NCBI RefSeq assembly: GCF_011947195.1
Contig: NZ_JAATVY010000001.1
Coordinates: forward strand, 1 to 64,000
Length of the DNA stretch: 64,000 bases
Origin: Planosporangium thailandense
Lineage (GTDB): Bacteria; Actinomycetota; Actinomycetes; Mycobacteriales; Micromonosporaceae
Direction of reading: 5' to 3'
The position numbers and the translations under genes were made by a program. Under the pieces are notes generated by a model that saw only the letters and a program-made list of their open reading frames with translations, was not told the origin of the DNA and searched no databases. Shown piece after piece: positions 33,581 to 43,419 of the stretch (position 1 is its first letter; each line of letters begins with the position of its first letter).

Positions 33581-35182
33581 ATGCAGGTTTACGACACCAC
33601 GCTGCGCGACGGGGCCCAGCGCGAAGGCATCACCTACTCGGTGGTCGACAAGCTCGCGGTGGCGCGGCTGCTCGACGACTTCGGCGTCAGCTTCATCGAG
33701 GGTGGCTGGCCGGGGGCGCTTCCGAAGGACACGGAGTTCTTCCGGCGGGCGCGCACCGAGCTCAACCTCAAGCACGCGCTCTTCGTCGCGTTCGGCGCCA
33801 CCCGCAAGGCCGACACCGCCGTCGACGTCGATCCGCAGGTACGGGCGCTGCTCGACGCCGAGACCCCGGTCGTGACGCTGGTCGCGAAGTCGGACGTGCG
33901 GCACGTCGAGCGGGCCCTGCGCACGACGCTGGACGAGAACCTGGCGATGGTCCGGGACACGGTCGCCTTCTTCGTCGCCGAGGGCCGACGAGTGTTTCTC
34001 GACTGCGAGCACTTCTTCGACGGGTACGCGGTGGACCCGAAGTACGCCACGGCGGTGGCCGCGGCCGCCCTGGAGGCCGGCGCCGAGGCGGCGGTCCTGT
34101 GCGACACCAACGGCGGCATGCTCCCGTCACGCGTGACCCGGGTGGTGGGTGAGGTCCGCGACCGGCTCGCCGACCAGCTCGGCGTCAGCGCCGACGAGGC
34201 GGTGGCCCGGCTCGGCATCCACTGCCAGAACGACACCGGGTGCGCCGTGGCCAACACGGTCGCCGCCGTCGAGGCGGGCGTACCGCACTTCCAGTGCACC
34301 GCCAACGGGTACGGCGAGCGCGCCGGGAACGCCGACCTCTTCGCCGTCGTCGGCAACCTCCAGCTCAAGCTCGGGCTGCCCGTCCTACCGGACGGCTGCC
34401 TGGACCAGATGGTGCGCGTCTCGCACGCCATCGCCGAGATCGCCAACATCGCCCCCGACACCCACCAGGCCTACGTCGGGTCGTCGTCCTTCGCCCACAA
34501 GGCGGGGCTGCACGCGAGCGCGATCAAGGTCGACCCCCTGCTGTACAACCACGTGGAGCCGGAGGTCGTCGGCAACGACATGCGCATCCTGGTCACCGAG
34601 ATGGCCGGGCGCGCCAGTGTCGAGCTGAAAGCCCGAGAGCTGGGCATCGATCTCGGTGCCCACCCCGAGGCGGTCTCCCGGGTGACCGCCCGGATCAAGG
34701 AGCTGGAGGCGGCCGGCTGGTCGTTCGAGGCCGCCGACGCCTCGTTCGAGCTGCTGGTACGCGAGGAGCTCGACGGCGGGCTGGCCCGCCCGTTCGCCCT
34801 GGAGAGCTACCGGGTCCAGGTCGAGCACCGCGAGGACGGCGCGGTGGTCAGCGAGGCCACGGTCAAGGTGCGGGTACGCGGGGAGCGGGTGATCGCGACG
34901 GCCGAGGGCAACGGCCCGGTCAACGCCCTCGATGAGGCGCTGCGGGTCGCGCTGGCGAAGCACTACCCGGGGCTCGCCACGTTCGAGCTGGCCGACTTCA
35001 AGGTGCGCATCCTCGAAGGCAGCCACGGCACCGGCGCGGTGACCCGGGTACTGCTGGAGACGGCCGGCAAGAACGGCGACTGGACCACGGTCGGTGTGCA
35101 CCACAACGTCGTCGAGGCGAGCTGGCACGCGCTCGTCGACGCGCTCAGCTACGGACTGGCCGGGCAGCAGCTGCCCGCCTGA
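33581..35182 (+). CDS. cimA: (R)-Citramalate synthase
   Basis: 533 aa, HMGL/isopropylmalate-synthase family. The N-terminal TIM barrel has YDTTLRDGAQREGI with the metal-binding Asp and FIEGGWPGALPKD, the pattern of the CimA branch; HCQNDTGCAVANT holds metal His residues, and FAHKAGLHASA the conserved C-terminal barrel motif. Residues about 400-530 are the LeuA-type dimer/allosteric domain. It condenses pyruvate with acetyl-CoA, opening a threonine-independent route to 2-oxobutyrate and Ile. Ile feedback is typical. ATG 33581 follows GGAAG. The attenuator upstream with Ile codons supports an Ile role over LeuA or homocitrate synthase. Confidence 0.88.
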   Translation: MQVYDTTLRDGAQREGITYSVVDKLAVARLLDDFGVSFIEGGWPGALPKDTEFFRRARTELNLKHALFVAFGATRKADTAVDVDPQVRALLDAETPVVTLVAKSDVRHVERALRTTLDENLAMVRDTVAFFVAEGRRVFLDCEHFFDGYAVDPKYATAVAAAALEAGAEAAVLCDTNGGMLPSRVTRVVGEVRDRLADQLGVSADEAVARLGIHCQNDTGCAVANTVAAVEAGVPHFQCTANGYGERAGNADLFAVVGNLQLKLGLPVLPDGCLDQMVRVSHAIAEIANIAPDTHQAYVGSSSFAHKAGLHASAIKVDPLLYNHVEPEVVGNDMRILVTEMAGRASVELKARELGIDLGAHPEAVSRVTARIKELEAAGWSFEAADASFELLVREELDGGLARPFALESYRVQVEHREDGAVVSEATVKVRVRGERVIATAEGNGPVNALDEALRVALAKHYPGLATFELADFKVRILEGSHGTGAVTRVLLETAGKNGDWTTVGVHHNVVEASWHALVDALSYGLAGQQLPA

Positions 35183-35190
35183 CCGCCCCG

Positions 35191-36189
35191 CTACGGCAGG
35201 ACGAGCTCGGCGAAGACCGCCCGGTGGTCGGACCGGGGGATGCGGTACACGTCGTACCCCGCCACGCCCACCCGGCGGTCGGCCAGCACGTGGTCGAGCG
35301 TCACCCCGGGTATCCACCACTTCTCGTCGTACGGCCAGGTCGCGGCGAGCCCCCGGCCCCGTGCGTCGGCGGCGTCGCGGTACCCGGTCGCGATGAACCG
35401 CCGCAGCGCCGCGTGGTCGAGCGTGGCGTTGAAGTCGCCGGCGAGCACCCGTACGACGCCGTCCGGGCGGGCGGGTGGCTCGCCGGCCAGGTCGGTACGC
35501 CAGCACTGCGCGGCGCCCGGCGAGATCGGCGCGCACGGGTGGACCGACTCGACGGCGACCGCGGGCCCGTCCGGTACCTCGATCGTCGCCGTGGCCTGGG
35601 TGAAGCCGGACGAGAAGGGGCGCAGGCCGGCGTCGCGCAGGGGGAACCGGCTGTACAGCCCGGAGCCCCAGCCGCCGGGCTGCGGGTACGTGGCGCGGTA
35701 GGGCAGCAGGCCCGGCAGACCGGCGGCCGTCAGCGCCCGTACCGCGTCCGGGGTCAGCTCCTGCAGCGCGAGGACCTGCACGTCGTGGCGGCGCACCAGA
35801 TCGACGATGGCGCGCGCGTCGGCGCCGCCGACCATCATGTTGGCGGTCAGCACGCGTAGCCGGGAACCGTCGCCGGTGCTCGCGCCGTCCGCCCACGACC
35901 GGGGAAGCACGCACACCACGAGCGCGATCGCCGCGACGGCCGCCACCCCGGCGGCCCACCACATCCGGAAACCTGCCGTGACGCCGAGCACCACGATGCT
36001 GCCGGCCGCCACGTACGGCGTGAAGGCGATCAGCTGCACCAGCGGCCCCCCGGCCCGGTCGAGCCCGAACACCCGCACCACGGCCCACGCGGCGCAGCCG
36101 CCGGCCGCAACCCACAGCATGGCGGGTGCGGCGGTGCGGACCGCCGGGGACACGGGGGAGATCACCACGTCCGTGAACGTAGCCGTCAT
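35191..36189 (-). CDS. Endonuclease/exonuclease/phosphatase-family membrane protein
   Basis: 332 aa. Three hydrophobic segments in the first 100 residues (about 20-38, 50-68, 74-92) anchor a C-terminal EEP domain. The metal and catalytic motifs are LTANMMVGG, ALQELTPDAV, VLAGDFNATLDH and a final RSDHRAVFAEL, so hydrolysis of a phosphodiester (DNA, sphingomyelin- or inositol-like substrates) outside the cell is plausible. ATG 36189 is chosen; TTG 36195 is two codons upstream. It ends 8 nt from the convergent cimA stop. Confidence 0.82.
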   Translation of the reverse strand: MTATFTDVVISPVSPAVRTAAPAMLWVAAGGCAAWAVVRVFGLDRAGGPLVQLIAFTPYVAAGSIVVLGVTAGFRMWWAAGVAAVAAIALVVCVLPRSWADGASTGDGSRLRVLTANMMVGGADARAIVDLVRRHDVQVLALQELTPDAVRALTAAGLPGLLPYRATYPQPGGWGSGLYSRFPLRDAGLRPFSSGFTQATATIEVPDGPAVAVESVHPCAPISPGAAQCWRTDLAGEPPARPDGVVRVLAGDFNATLDHAALRRFIATGYRDAADARGRGLAATWPYDEKWWIPGVTLDHVLADRRVGVAGYDVYRIPRSDHRAVFAELVLP

Positions 36190-36255
36190 GCGCAACGGCT
36201 GCCCCGCGTCCGGCCGGTCCTCACGACATCTTCACGGAGTTCCGGCGGTACCAGA

Positions 36256-36507
36256 TCAGGTTGAGGTCTTCCGGGCGCGCAGGAACCGGCGCTGGTTGGG
36301 CAACCGCATCGCGGACGCGGCTTCGACCACCGGCAGGCCGTACGCGGCGATCGTGTTCGCGGCGCTGTTGGCGGCGTCGCAGGGGCACAAATGTCCGCAG
36401 GCCTCGCAGCGGCCGGTACCGGTATGGATGCGATGCACCGCGAGCGTCACCTTCGCGATGGCGATTCGGTTGCCGAGTTCATGAGGGGAGTTGGGCGCGA
36501 TGGTCAT
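36256..36507 (-). CDS. Small Cys-cluster protein of unknown function
   Basis: 83 aa, no family recognised. The only strong feature is C34-x2-C37-x3-C41-x-C43 in GRCEACGHLCPCDAAN, able to bind zinc or an Fe-S cluster, with no aromatic finger core. The N-terminus (HELGNRIAIAKVTLAVHRI) is an amphipathic helix and the C-terminus is basic (NQRRFLRARK). ATG 36507 has AGGAAG nine bases upstream, a better start than the more distal one at 36603. It stands alone between an EEP gene and a LuxR gene, with its own 220-nt upstream region. Confidence 0.6.
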   Translation of the reverse strand: MTIAPNSPHELGNRIAIAKVTLAVHRIHTGTGRCEACGHLCPCDAANSAANTIAAYGLPVVEAASAMRLPNQRRFLRARKTST

Positions 36508-36730
36508 CAGCGGACTCTTCCTGGCTAAGCCCGTGCGGGACATCGAACGACAACTGCTGTCAGTCGTACATTCGTCCTCGCGAGTCGGTGAAACAACCGC
36601 CATATGACCCGAGTAGTCACGGTCGGTACGTACGACGCCAGCCCACAGTGTCGACGCGGAACGGGACAGGACAACCGTTTACCGGGTCCGTCCGGCGGGC
36701 ATTGCGGCGGGCTCCCGCCACGCCGCCGCG

Positions 36731-39454
36731 TCAGCGCGCCCCCTGCTCGTACGCGCTGACCGCGAGCTCGACGCGCGAGCTGAGCCCCAGCTTGGCGAGG
36801 ATGTGCGAGACGTGGTTGCGGACCGTTCGCGGTGACAGGTACAGCTCCGCGGCGATGTCCGGGTTGGACCGGCCCGCCACCACGAGTTCGACGATCCGGC
36901 GCTCGGTCCGGGTCAGCGCCTCCCAGCCCGTCGTCGGTCGCTGCCGGCCGCTGCGGTGCCGCACGCCGGCCTCCCGCAGCCGCGCCTGCGCGCGTTCGAG
37001 ATCCCAGGCCGCCCCGATCCGGTCGTAGCAGCCGAGCGCCGCGTCCAGGGCCGCCCGGGCGCGCGCCCGGGCTCCGGTGGTGGCGAGGACGTCGGCGGCC
37101 TCCTCGTACGCGTAGCCCTCGTACAGCGGCCGGCGGGCCTCGTTGAAGGTCTGCGCCGCGGTGAGCAGCACCGCCGCGTCCGCCTCGACGATGCCCCGGC
37201 AGAGCAGGGCGGCGGCGCGCACCTGCGGACCGCCGTGGTGCACGGCGACCCGGTACAGGGGCTCCGCGACCCCGCGCACCTGCGAGCGCCGCCCGCCGCA
37301 GCCGGCCACCCGGGCGAGCTCGGCCGCCAGGCAGGCCAGGGCCGGGCCCCGGCCCCACGCGTCCGACAGCGTCCGCAACGCCCGGTCGCGGTCGCCGTCG
37401 CGTTCGGCCGACAGCGCCCGCGCCGACGCGCGCAGCCATCCCCAGTACGGGCTCGGGTCGTCGTGCTCGCGTACGTCCGGATCCGGGCCGTCGCCGCGGT
37501 GCAGCCCGATCAGCGTGGCCTGGCTGCGCAGCGCCGGTGCCACACCGAGGTGGTCGGTCGCCTCGAGCCCGGCCCGGATCTCGGTGAGCGCGTCGTCCCA
37601 CCGGCCCTCCAGGTACCGCACCCGTGCGCTGCCGAGGCGGTGCCAGGCGAGGAACGCCCGGTCGCCCCGGGTACGCCCTTGCCCGAACGCGGCGTCGGCC
37701 TCATCGAACCGGCCGAGTTCGAGCAGGCAGAAGCCGCGTACGAGATGCGGCGCGAACGGATGGTCCGGCTGGACCTGGTCGCCGCCCAGCGCCGCGAGCG
37801 CCCGGTCGGCGAGGTCGAGCCCGTCGGCCGGGCGCTGCCGTACCAGCCGGACACCGGCCAGCGCCGTCAGCGCGCATGCGTTGACGTAGTCGTCGGACCC
37901 GGCGACGGCCGGCGCGGCGGCGGCCTCGGCGGCCTTGGCGCGCCCCGTCAACAGCAGGCACTGCGCGGCGAGCGCGTGGAAGCGGGCCGCGTCCTCGTCG
38001 CTCAGCCCCTCGTCGGCCAGCACCTTCTCGGCCACGGCGAGTGCCGCGTCCAGCTCACCGCTCTGCAGGCGCGACTGCGCCAGCAGCCAACGCAGCGCCA
38101 CCCCCGGCTTCGGCTCCGCCGACAACGCCGCCTGGACGGCCTCCGTCGCGTCCGCCGGGCGCCCCGCCCACAGCAGCGCCCGCGCGTACTGCAGCCGCAG
38201 GGTCTCCGGGACCTCGCCGCGCCGTTGCCGTAACGTCCGCTCGAGCAGCGGCGTGGCCAGGTCCGGGGCGCGTACGACCAGCGCCTCCGCGGCCCGTGCC
38301 AGCCAGTCGACCAGGTCCGGCGCCAACCCCGTGGCGGCCGTGAGATGCCGTGCGACCCGCTCGACCCGGGCGCCGGCCGTCGCGAGTGCCCGCCCGGCGC
38401 GCAGCCGCAGCGCGTCGGCCGCGCCGCCGGACAGGTTGTCGGCGAGCACCTGGCGGACCAGCTCGTGCCGGAACACGAGCTGGTCGCCGGCTTCGACCAG
38501 CAGCCCCGCCGTCACCGCCTCGCTGGCCGGTTCCCAGAGCGAGATCACGGGGGTGTCGAGGACGGCCGCGAGCTCGGTCAGGTCGAAGCCGGCCCCCAGG
38601 ACGGCGGCGGCCCGCAGCAGCTCGACAGTCGGGTCGCTGAGCCGGTCGAGGCGGCGCTGGATCAGGCCGATCAGCGTGCCCGGTACCGCCGCCGCCCCGC
38701 CTCGACGCGGCGTCGCGTAGCCGCCGGCGACCCGGATGCCGCCGGTGCGCGCCAGCGCGCCGAGCAGGTGGATCGCGTACAGGGGGTTGCCCCCGGCCCG
38801 GGCGAGCAGCTCGCGCAGCTCCGGGCCCGCAGGCGCGCCGAGCAGCGACTGCGCCAGCGCGGCGATCTCGTCCTCGGGCAGCGGCGCGAGCGTCATCGGG
38901 ACCGCGCCGCGCCCGTGCAGCGCTCGCAGCAGCACGTCCAGCCGGGCGTCGGATGGCGTCGGCTGGTATGCCGCGACGAGCAGGAGCGGGAGCTGGGCGA
39001 CGCTGCGGTGCAGGCGGCCGAGAAGGAGCAGGCTCGCCGGATCCACCCACTGGAGGTCGTCGACGACCGCCACCACCGGTCCCGCCGCGCACCACGCCTC
39101 GATCCGGTTGACCACCAGTTCGGTGACCGCCAGGTCGCGGTCGGCCAGTTCGGTGACCACCAGGTCGCCGTCGGCGCCGGGCTGGCGCGTGACGACGGGG
39201 TCGATGGGCGGGTCCGCCGCGAGCCACGACCGGACCGCCGCGAACGACCCCTGCTGGCCGGCCACGCCGTCGGCGCGCAGCACCCTGGCGCCCAGCCGGC
39301 GCCCTTCGGCCGCGGCAGCCGCCAGCAGGGTGCTCTTGCCGATCCCCGGCTCGCCCTCGACCAGAACCGTCGCGCCGTATCCGGAGGCCGCCCGGTGGAC
39401 CAGCTCACGTACGCGCCCGAGCTCGTCGCCCCGGCCGAACACGGCTGCCCGCAT
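36731..39454 (-). CDS. Large ATPase LuxR-family regulator (LAL), copy 1
   Basis: 907 aa. N-terminal AAA-type ATPase with Walker A VEGEPGIGKSTLLAAA and Walker B VVAVVDDLQWVDPAS, a long TPR-like helical middle (about 380-800), and a C-terminal LuxR helix-turn-helix (SNPDIAAELYLSPRTVRNHV). LAL regulators activate secondary-metabolite or catabolic operons after ligand and ATP binding. No biosynthetic cluster is adjacent, so the target is unknown. ATG 39454 lies 7 nt after the stop of its upstream paralogue, so the two are co-transcribed. Confidence 0.9.
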   Translation of the reverse strand: MRAAVFGRGDELGRVRELVHRAASGYGATVLVEGEPGIGKSTLLAAAAAEGRRLGARVLRADGVAGQQGSFAAVRSWLAADPPIDPVVTRQPGADGDLVVTELADRDLAVTELVVNRIEAWCAAGPVVAVVDDLQWVDPASLLLLGRLHRSVAQLPLLLVAAYQPTPSDARLDVLLRALHGRGAVPMTLAPLPEDEIAALAQSLLGAPAGPELRELLARAGGNPLYAIHLLGALARTGGIRVAGGYATPRRGGAAAVPGTLIGLIQRRLDRLSDPTVELLRAAAVLGAGFDLTELAAVLDTPVISLWEPASEAVTAGLLVEAGDQLVFRHELVRQVLADNLSGGAADALRLRAGRALATAGARVERVARHLTAATGLAPDLVDWLARAAEALVVRAPDLATPLLERTLRQRRGEVPETLRLQYARALLWAGRPADATEAVQAALSAEPKPGVALRWLLAQSRLQSGELDAALAVAEKVLADEGLSDEDAARFHALAAQCLLLTGRAKAAEAAAAPAVAGSDDYVNACALTALAGVRLVRQRPADGLDLADRALAALGGDQVQPDHPFAPHLVRGFCLLELGRFDEADAAFGQGRTRGDRAFLAWHRLGSARVRYLEGRWDDALTEIRAGLEATDHLGVAPALRSQATLIGLHRGDGPDPDVREHDDPSPYWGWLRASARALSAERDGDRDRALRTLSDAWGRGPALACLAAELARVAGCGGRRSQVRGVAEPLYRVAVHHGGPQVRAAALLCRGIVEADAAVLLTAAQTFNEARRPLYEGYAYEEAADVLATTGARARARAALDAALGCYDRIGAAWDLERAQARLREAGVRHRSGRQRPTTGWEALTRTERRIVELVVAGRSNPDIAAELYLSPRTVRNHVSHILAKLGLSSRVELAVSAYEQGAR

Positions 39455-39461
39455 CTGATCC

Positions 39462-42275
39462 CTACCCGTGGATGAGCACCGCGCGGGCGATCTCCACCCG
39501 CGACTGCGCCTTGAGCTTGCCGAGAATGTTGGACACGTGGGACTGGACGGTCCGCGGTGACAGCAGCAGCTCGGCCGCGATGTCCGGATTGGACCTGCCC
39601 TGTGCCACCAGCCGCGCGATGGTGACCTCGGTCGGCGACAGCGCGGCCCAGCCGGACGCGGGGCGCCGGCGAGGCCCGCGGGCGCCCCAGCGGACGCCGA
39701 AGGCGCGGACCCGGGCGGCGGCCCGGCGCAGGTCCCACTGCGCGCCCAGCCGGGCGTACACCTCCATGGCGGGGGCCAGCGCGGACTTCGCAGCCGCGCG
39801 CTCGCCCCGCTGCGCGAGCAGGACCGCCACGTCTTCGCAGTTACCGGCGTACTCGACGACCCGCCCGGCGGTCCGCAGGTAGCACCCGGCGCTCGCCAGC
39901 AGGTCGAGATCTCCGGTGAGCAGGCCGCGACAGTGCGCCACCGCAGCGGCCCGGCCGGGCGTCACCCGTCCCGGGTCCCGCTCGCACAGTTCGGCGGCTT
40001 CGCGCGCGGTGTCGAGGTCGGCCACGGCCAGCGCAGCCCGTACCACCGCCGGCATGAGGATGTGCCGTTCCATCTGGGCGTACCGCGGCTGGAGAACCTC
40101 GCGCCAGGCCCGCAGAGCCTGCGCGGGCTGCCCGTCGCGTTCGGCCAGGGCCGCCCGGGCGCCGATCAGGAAACCGCGGTTGGCCACGTCGAACGCGGGC
40201 GCGCTCGGCTCGTCCCGGTACTTGGCCAGCCGGGCGGACGCGGTGGCCCGGTCGTCGCGGTGGCAGGCGATGAGCGAGACGATCCCGGCCGCGATCGGCG
40301 CGACCCGGGGGTTGTCGGGCAGATCCCGCGCCGCGTCGAGTTCGGCGAGGGCCTCGTCCCAGCGGCCCGTCCAGAAGTGCAGGACCGCCGCGGGCGCGTG
40401 GAAGCGGGCCAGCCCCGCGTACCCGGTCCGCCGGTCGACGAGGTCGCGGGCGGCGGCGAGGGTCTGCTCGGCCTCGCCGAAGCGGTCGAGGATCGACAGC
40501 GCGAGCGTCCGGTTGCCCAGCAGCAGCAGCCGTAGCTCCAGCTGCTCCAGGTCGTCGGCGAGCAGCTCCAGCCCGTCGTCGAGGTGGGACAGCCGTGCCG
40601 CCTGGTCGCGTCGCATCAGCGCGATCGTCGACAGGCTGAGCAGGCTGTACCCGATCGCCACCCGGTCGTCGCAGGCGCGCGCGGACGCCAGCGACACCTG
40701 CGCCGTCTCGTCCGCGGCGTCCAGGTCGTCGGCGGTGGTGGACAGGATCCGCGCCGACATCGCCGCCAGCCGGGCGCGCCAGACGACCGGTACTTCCGGC
40801 TGCTCCTGTCCCTGCTCCGCGACGCGCAGCGCGTCACGGTACCGGCCGGCGCGCAGCAGCCGCTCGGCGATGATCCACCGCATCTCGGCCGCCAGGACCG
40901 GATCGTCGGTGTGGGTGAGCACCCGCCGGGCCGGTGCTTCGGCGTCGCAACCGAGCCGGAACCGTACCCGCGCCAGCGCGCCGGTCAGCTCCGCCCACGT
41001 CGCCGCGCCCACGGCAACCTGGCCGCTGGCCCGCTCCAGCAGGTCGGCGGCCGCGGCCGGGGCCCGGTCGGACAGCTCCGGGGCGGCGCGTACGAGCCAG
41101 CCGGTGACCCAGCCGTCGACCGCCGGCCCGGCCGGAAGCAGCTGCGCGGCGACCCGCTCCACCGAGGCGCCGGCGGCCGCGAGGGTCTGCGCCGCGTGCC
41201 GGTGCAGCGCGGAGCGTACGGCTGCGGGCATCTCCCCGTAGAGCGCGTGCCGGATGAGCGGGTGCCGGAACGACAGCCGGTCGCCGGCGGTGACCACCCC
41301 GGCGGCCGTCGCCTCGCTGAAGACGCCGTTCAGGGCGCTCGGCGGCAGTTGCAGCACGGTGGCGACGTCCTCGACGGAGAACTCCGGGCCCAGGAGCGTG
41401 CCCACCCGCAGCGCCGTGGTCGCGTTGTGGGACAGGAAGCCCAGCCGGCCGGCGATCGCCGCGGTCAGCGACGCCGGGGCGCGCCGGGTCCAGCCGTCGA
41501 CCAGCTCCGCCTGCCCGTCCTCCACCGTCACCGCGCCTTCGCGCTTCAGCGCGTCGACCAGCTCCCGCAGGTAGAGCGGGTTGCCGGCGGCCTGCTCGGC
41601 GAGCGACCTCAGCCCGGCGCCGGCCGGTGCGCCGGCCAGAACCGCCACCACCGCGGCCACCGCCCCGGCCGGCAGCGGGCGGAGCCGGATCAGTGCGCCG
41701 CGCGCGACGGCGTCGGCGCGTAGCGCATCCAGTTCGGCGCGGTGCGGTACCGGCCGGTACGCCCCGACCAGCAGCAGCGGAACCTGATCGGCCGTCCGGG
41801 CCAGCCGGTGCCAGGCGAGCAGGCTCGTCTCGTCGGCCCACTGCAGGTCGTCGGCGACGAGGACGACGGGGGAGTCCGTGCACCTCTTGGCCACGATGGT
41901 GAGCGCGCGGTCGACCGCGGCGGCCAGCGGATCCCCGCCGGTGGCCGCTGAGCGCGGCCGGTGGCCGATGAGCGCGGCCGGGACGCCGGCCGGGTCCCGG
42001 TCGGCCCGGGCCCGCTCGCTGTCCAGGCAGTCGAGCAGCAACCGCAGCGGGAAGCGCGGGCTCAGCTCGTCGGCGGCTGTCCAGCCGACCTGGCAGCCGA
42101 GGTCGGCCGCGTCGGCGAGCCCCCCACGCAGCAGCGCCGACTTGCCGATGCCCGGTTCACCTTCGACCAGGACGACGCCGCCCCGGCCGGCGGCGACGTC
42201 GGCCAGCGCGGAGCGCACAACCTCCAGTTCGGAGTCGCGTCCGACGACCGCGCCCGACCCCCCAGCCGGTGACAT
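39462..42275 (-). CDS. Large ATPase LuxR-family regulator (LAL), copy 2
   Basis: 937 aa with the same plan as its neighbour: Walker A VEGEPGIGKSALLRG, Walker B VVLVADDLQWADETS, helical repeat middle, C-terminal LuxR domain (SNPDIAAELLLSPRTVQSHV). The two proteins share layout but clearly diverge in sequence, so this is an old duplication. A -10 box is 8 nt before ATG 42275, so this is the leaderless first gene of a two-gene unit. The tandem could form a heteromeric regulator (inference). Confidence 0.9.
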   Translation of the reverse strand: MSPAGGSGAVVGRDSELEVVRSALADVAAGRGGVVLVEGEPGIGKSALLRGGLADAADLGCQVGWTAADELSPRFPLRLLLDCLDSERARADRDPAGVPAALIGHRPRSAATGGDPLAAAVDRALTIVAKRCTDSPVVLVADDLQWADETSLLAWHRLARTADQVPLLLVGAYRPVPHRAELDALRADAVARGALIRLRPLPAGAVAAVVAVLAGAPAGAGLRSLAEQAAGNPLYLRELVDALKREGAVTVEDGQAELVDGWTRRAPASLTAAIAGRLGFLSHNATTALRVGTLLGPEFSVEDVATVLQLPPSALNGVFSEATAAGVVTAGDRLSFRHPLIRHALYGEMPAAVRSALHRHAAQTLAAAGASVERVAAQLLPAGPAVDGWVTGWLVRAAPELSDRAPAAAADLLERASGQVAVGAATWAELTGALARVRFRLGCDAEAPARRVLTHTDDPVLAAEMRWIIAERLLRAGRYRDALRVAEQGQEQPEVPVVWRARLAAMSARILSTTADDLDAADETAQVSLASARACDDRVAIGYSLLSLSTIALMRRDQAARLSHLDDGLELLADDLEQLELRLLLLGNRTLALSILDRFGEAEQTLAAARDLVDRRTGYAGLARFHAPAAVLHFWTGRWDEALAELDAARDLPDNPRVAPIAAGIVSLIACHRDDRATASARLAKYRDEPSAPAFDVANRGFLIGARAALAERDGQPAQALRAWREVLQPRYAQMERHILMPAVVRAALAVADLDTAREAAELCERDPGRVTPGRAAAVAHCRGLLTGDLDLLASAGCYLRTAGRVVEYAGNCEDVAVLLAQRGERAAAKSALAPAMEVYARLGAQWDLRRAAARVRAFGVRWGARGPRRRPASGWAALSPTEVTIARLVAQGRSNPDIAAELLLSPRTVQSHVSNILGKLKAQSRVEIARAVLIHG

Positions 42276-42282
42276 GCGCCCG

Positions 42283-42288
42283 AGCCTA
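42283..42288 (-). promoter_or_regulatory. -10 box TAGGCT for the tandem LuxR genes
   Basis: On the minus strand TAGGCT ends 8 nt before ATG 42275, with the same spacing as for iscS. Confidence 0.5.
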
Positions 42289-42397
42289 TTCGGATGCGAC
42301 GCTCGTGCACCCCGTACGACCGGCCGATGACCGCCGCGTGACAGTTGTCACCAGCGCTTCTGACCTGCGGATCCTCGCTCGTAACCGCCGCCTTCTG

Positions 42398-43321
42398 TCA
42401 CGTAGAGCAACTTTGCGCATACCGTCCATCGACCTGCCCGGGGACCGGCCGCACGGACCCGCCGAGTACGGCCTCGGTCAGCGCGACCAGTCGGGCGCGC
42501 AACGGCTCCGCCCGACCGGCGAACGCCCGCTGGGCGGCGGCGTACTCCGCGCGGCCCTCGGCCGTCTCGATGCGCACCGGCGGGTACCCGAGGTCGGCCA
42601 GGTCGTACGGGCTGGCGCGCATGTCGAGGGCGCGGATGTCGCGGGCGAGGGCGAAGCAGTCGGCGACGAGTTCGCTCGACGCGAGCGGGCTGAGCTTGTA
42701 CGCCCACTTGTAGAGATCCATGTTGGCGTGCAGGCAGCCGGGCTGCTCGTTGTCGCGCTGAGTCTCCCGCGTGGGCTGGAGGAGGTTCAGCGGACGGGCG
42801 GGCGCGGTGAAGAACCGGAAGGCGTCGAAGTGGCTGCACCGTACGCCGCGCTCCTCGACCACGGCGGCGGTCTCGGCGGGGGACAGGCGCAGCGGCCAGG
42901 CGTTGTGCCGCACCTGGTCCTGGGACTGCCGGTAGACCATGGCCCACTCGTGCAGCCCGAAGCAGCCGAGGTGCGCCGGACGCGACGCCGTCGCGGCGAG
43001 CAGGTCGCGGATCCAGGCGACCGACCGCCCGCGCCGCGCCAGAAACGCCTCGACATCCACCGTCGTGCCGTCCGGGGTGGCCCGGTAGTCCGGGCCGAGG
43101 TCTCCGGCTTCCGCCAGGGCCACGCCGGCGCCGGGATGCCAGCGCCGCAGCTGAGCCGGCCGGTACGAGTAGTACGTGAACAGGAAGTCCTCGACCGGGT
43201 GCTTCACACCGGCCCGGCGGCGCGCCAGATGCGGCGTGATCCATCCGTCCACCCGGTGTTCGTGTGCCGTCATCCGGCGCCGCCAGGCGGCGGGCTCGAG
43301 GATCTCCACGGTCACGATCAC
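42398..43321 (-). CDS. Putative 3-methyladenine DNA glycosylase-type protein
   Basis: 307 aa, well conserved in actinobacteria, where it is usually labelled 3-methyladenine DNA glycosylase; I see no helix-hairpin-helix motif, so that label is tentative. Conserved-looking stretches are VKHPVEDFLFTYYSYRP, LGCFGLHEWAMVYR and CLHANMDLYKWAYKL, rich in His, Trp and Tyr. It may be a distinct enzyme family. The GTG start at 43321 has CACACT (minus strand, 43333-43328) at leaderless spacing. Confidence 0.6.
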   Translation of the reverse strand: MIVTVEILEPAAWRRRMTAHEHRVDGWITPHLARRRAGVKHPVEDFLFTYYSYRPAQLRRWHPGAGVALAEAGDLGPDYRATPDGTTVDVEAFLARRGRSVAWIRDLLAATASRPAHLGCFGLHEWAMVYRQSQDQVRHNAWPLRLSPAETAAVVEERGVRCSHFDAFRFFTAPARPLNLLQPTRETQRDNEQPGCLHANMDLYKWAYKLSPLASSELVADCFALARDIRALDMRASPYDLADLGYPPVRIETAEGRAEYAAAQRAFAGRAEPLRARLVALTEAVLGGSVRPVPGQVDGRYAQSCST

Positions 43322-43407
43322 CGTTTCAGTGTGGCAGCAGGTGTGGCGACCGGTGACGGCGCTGGCCGTGCGCGAGGCCGACGAGTGCCGCTGATCACCG
43401 GGAGGGA

Positions 43408-43413
43408 TAAGTT
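43408..43413 (+). promoter_or_regulatory. -10 box TAAGTT for the leaderless FAH gene
   Basis: TAAGTT ends exactly 7 nt before ATG 43420, with no ribosome-binding sequence between. Confidence 0.55.
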
Positions 43414-43419
43414 TGCCGG

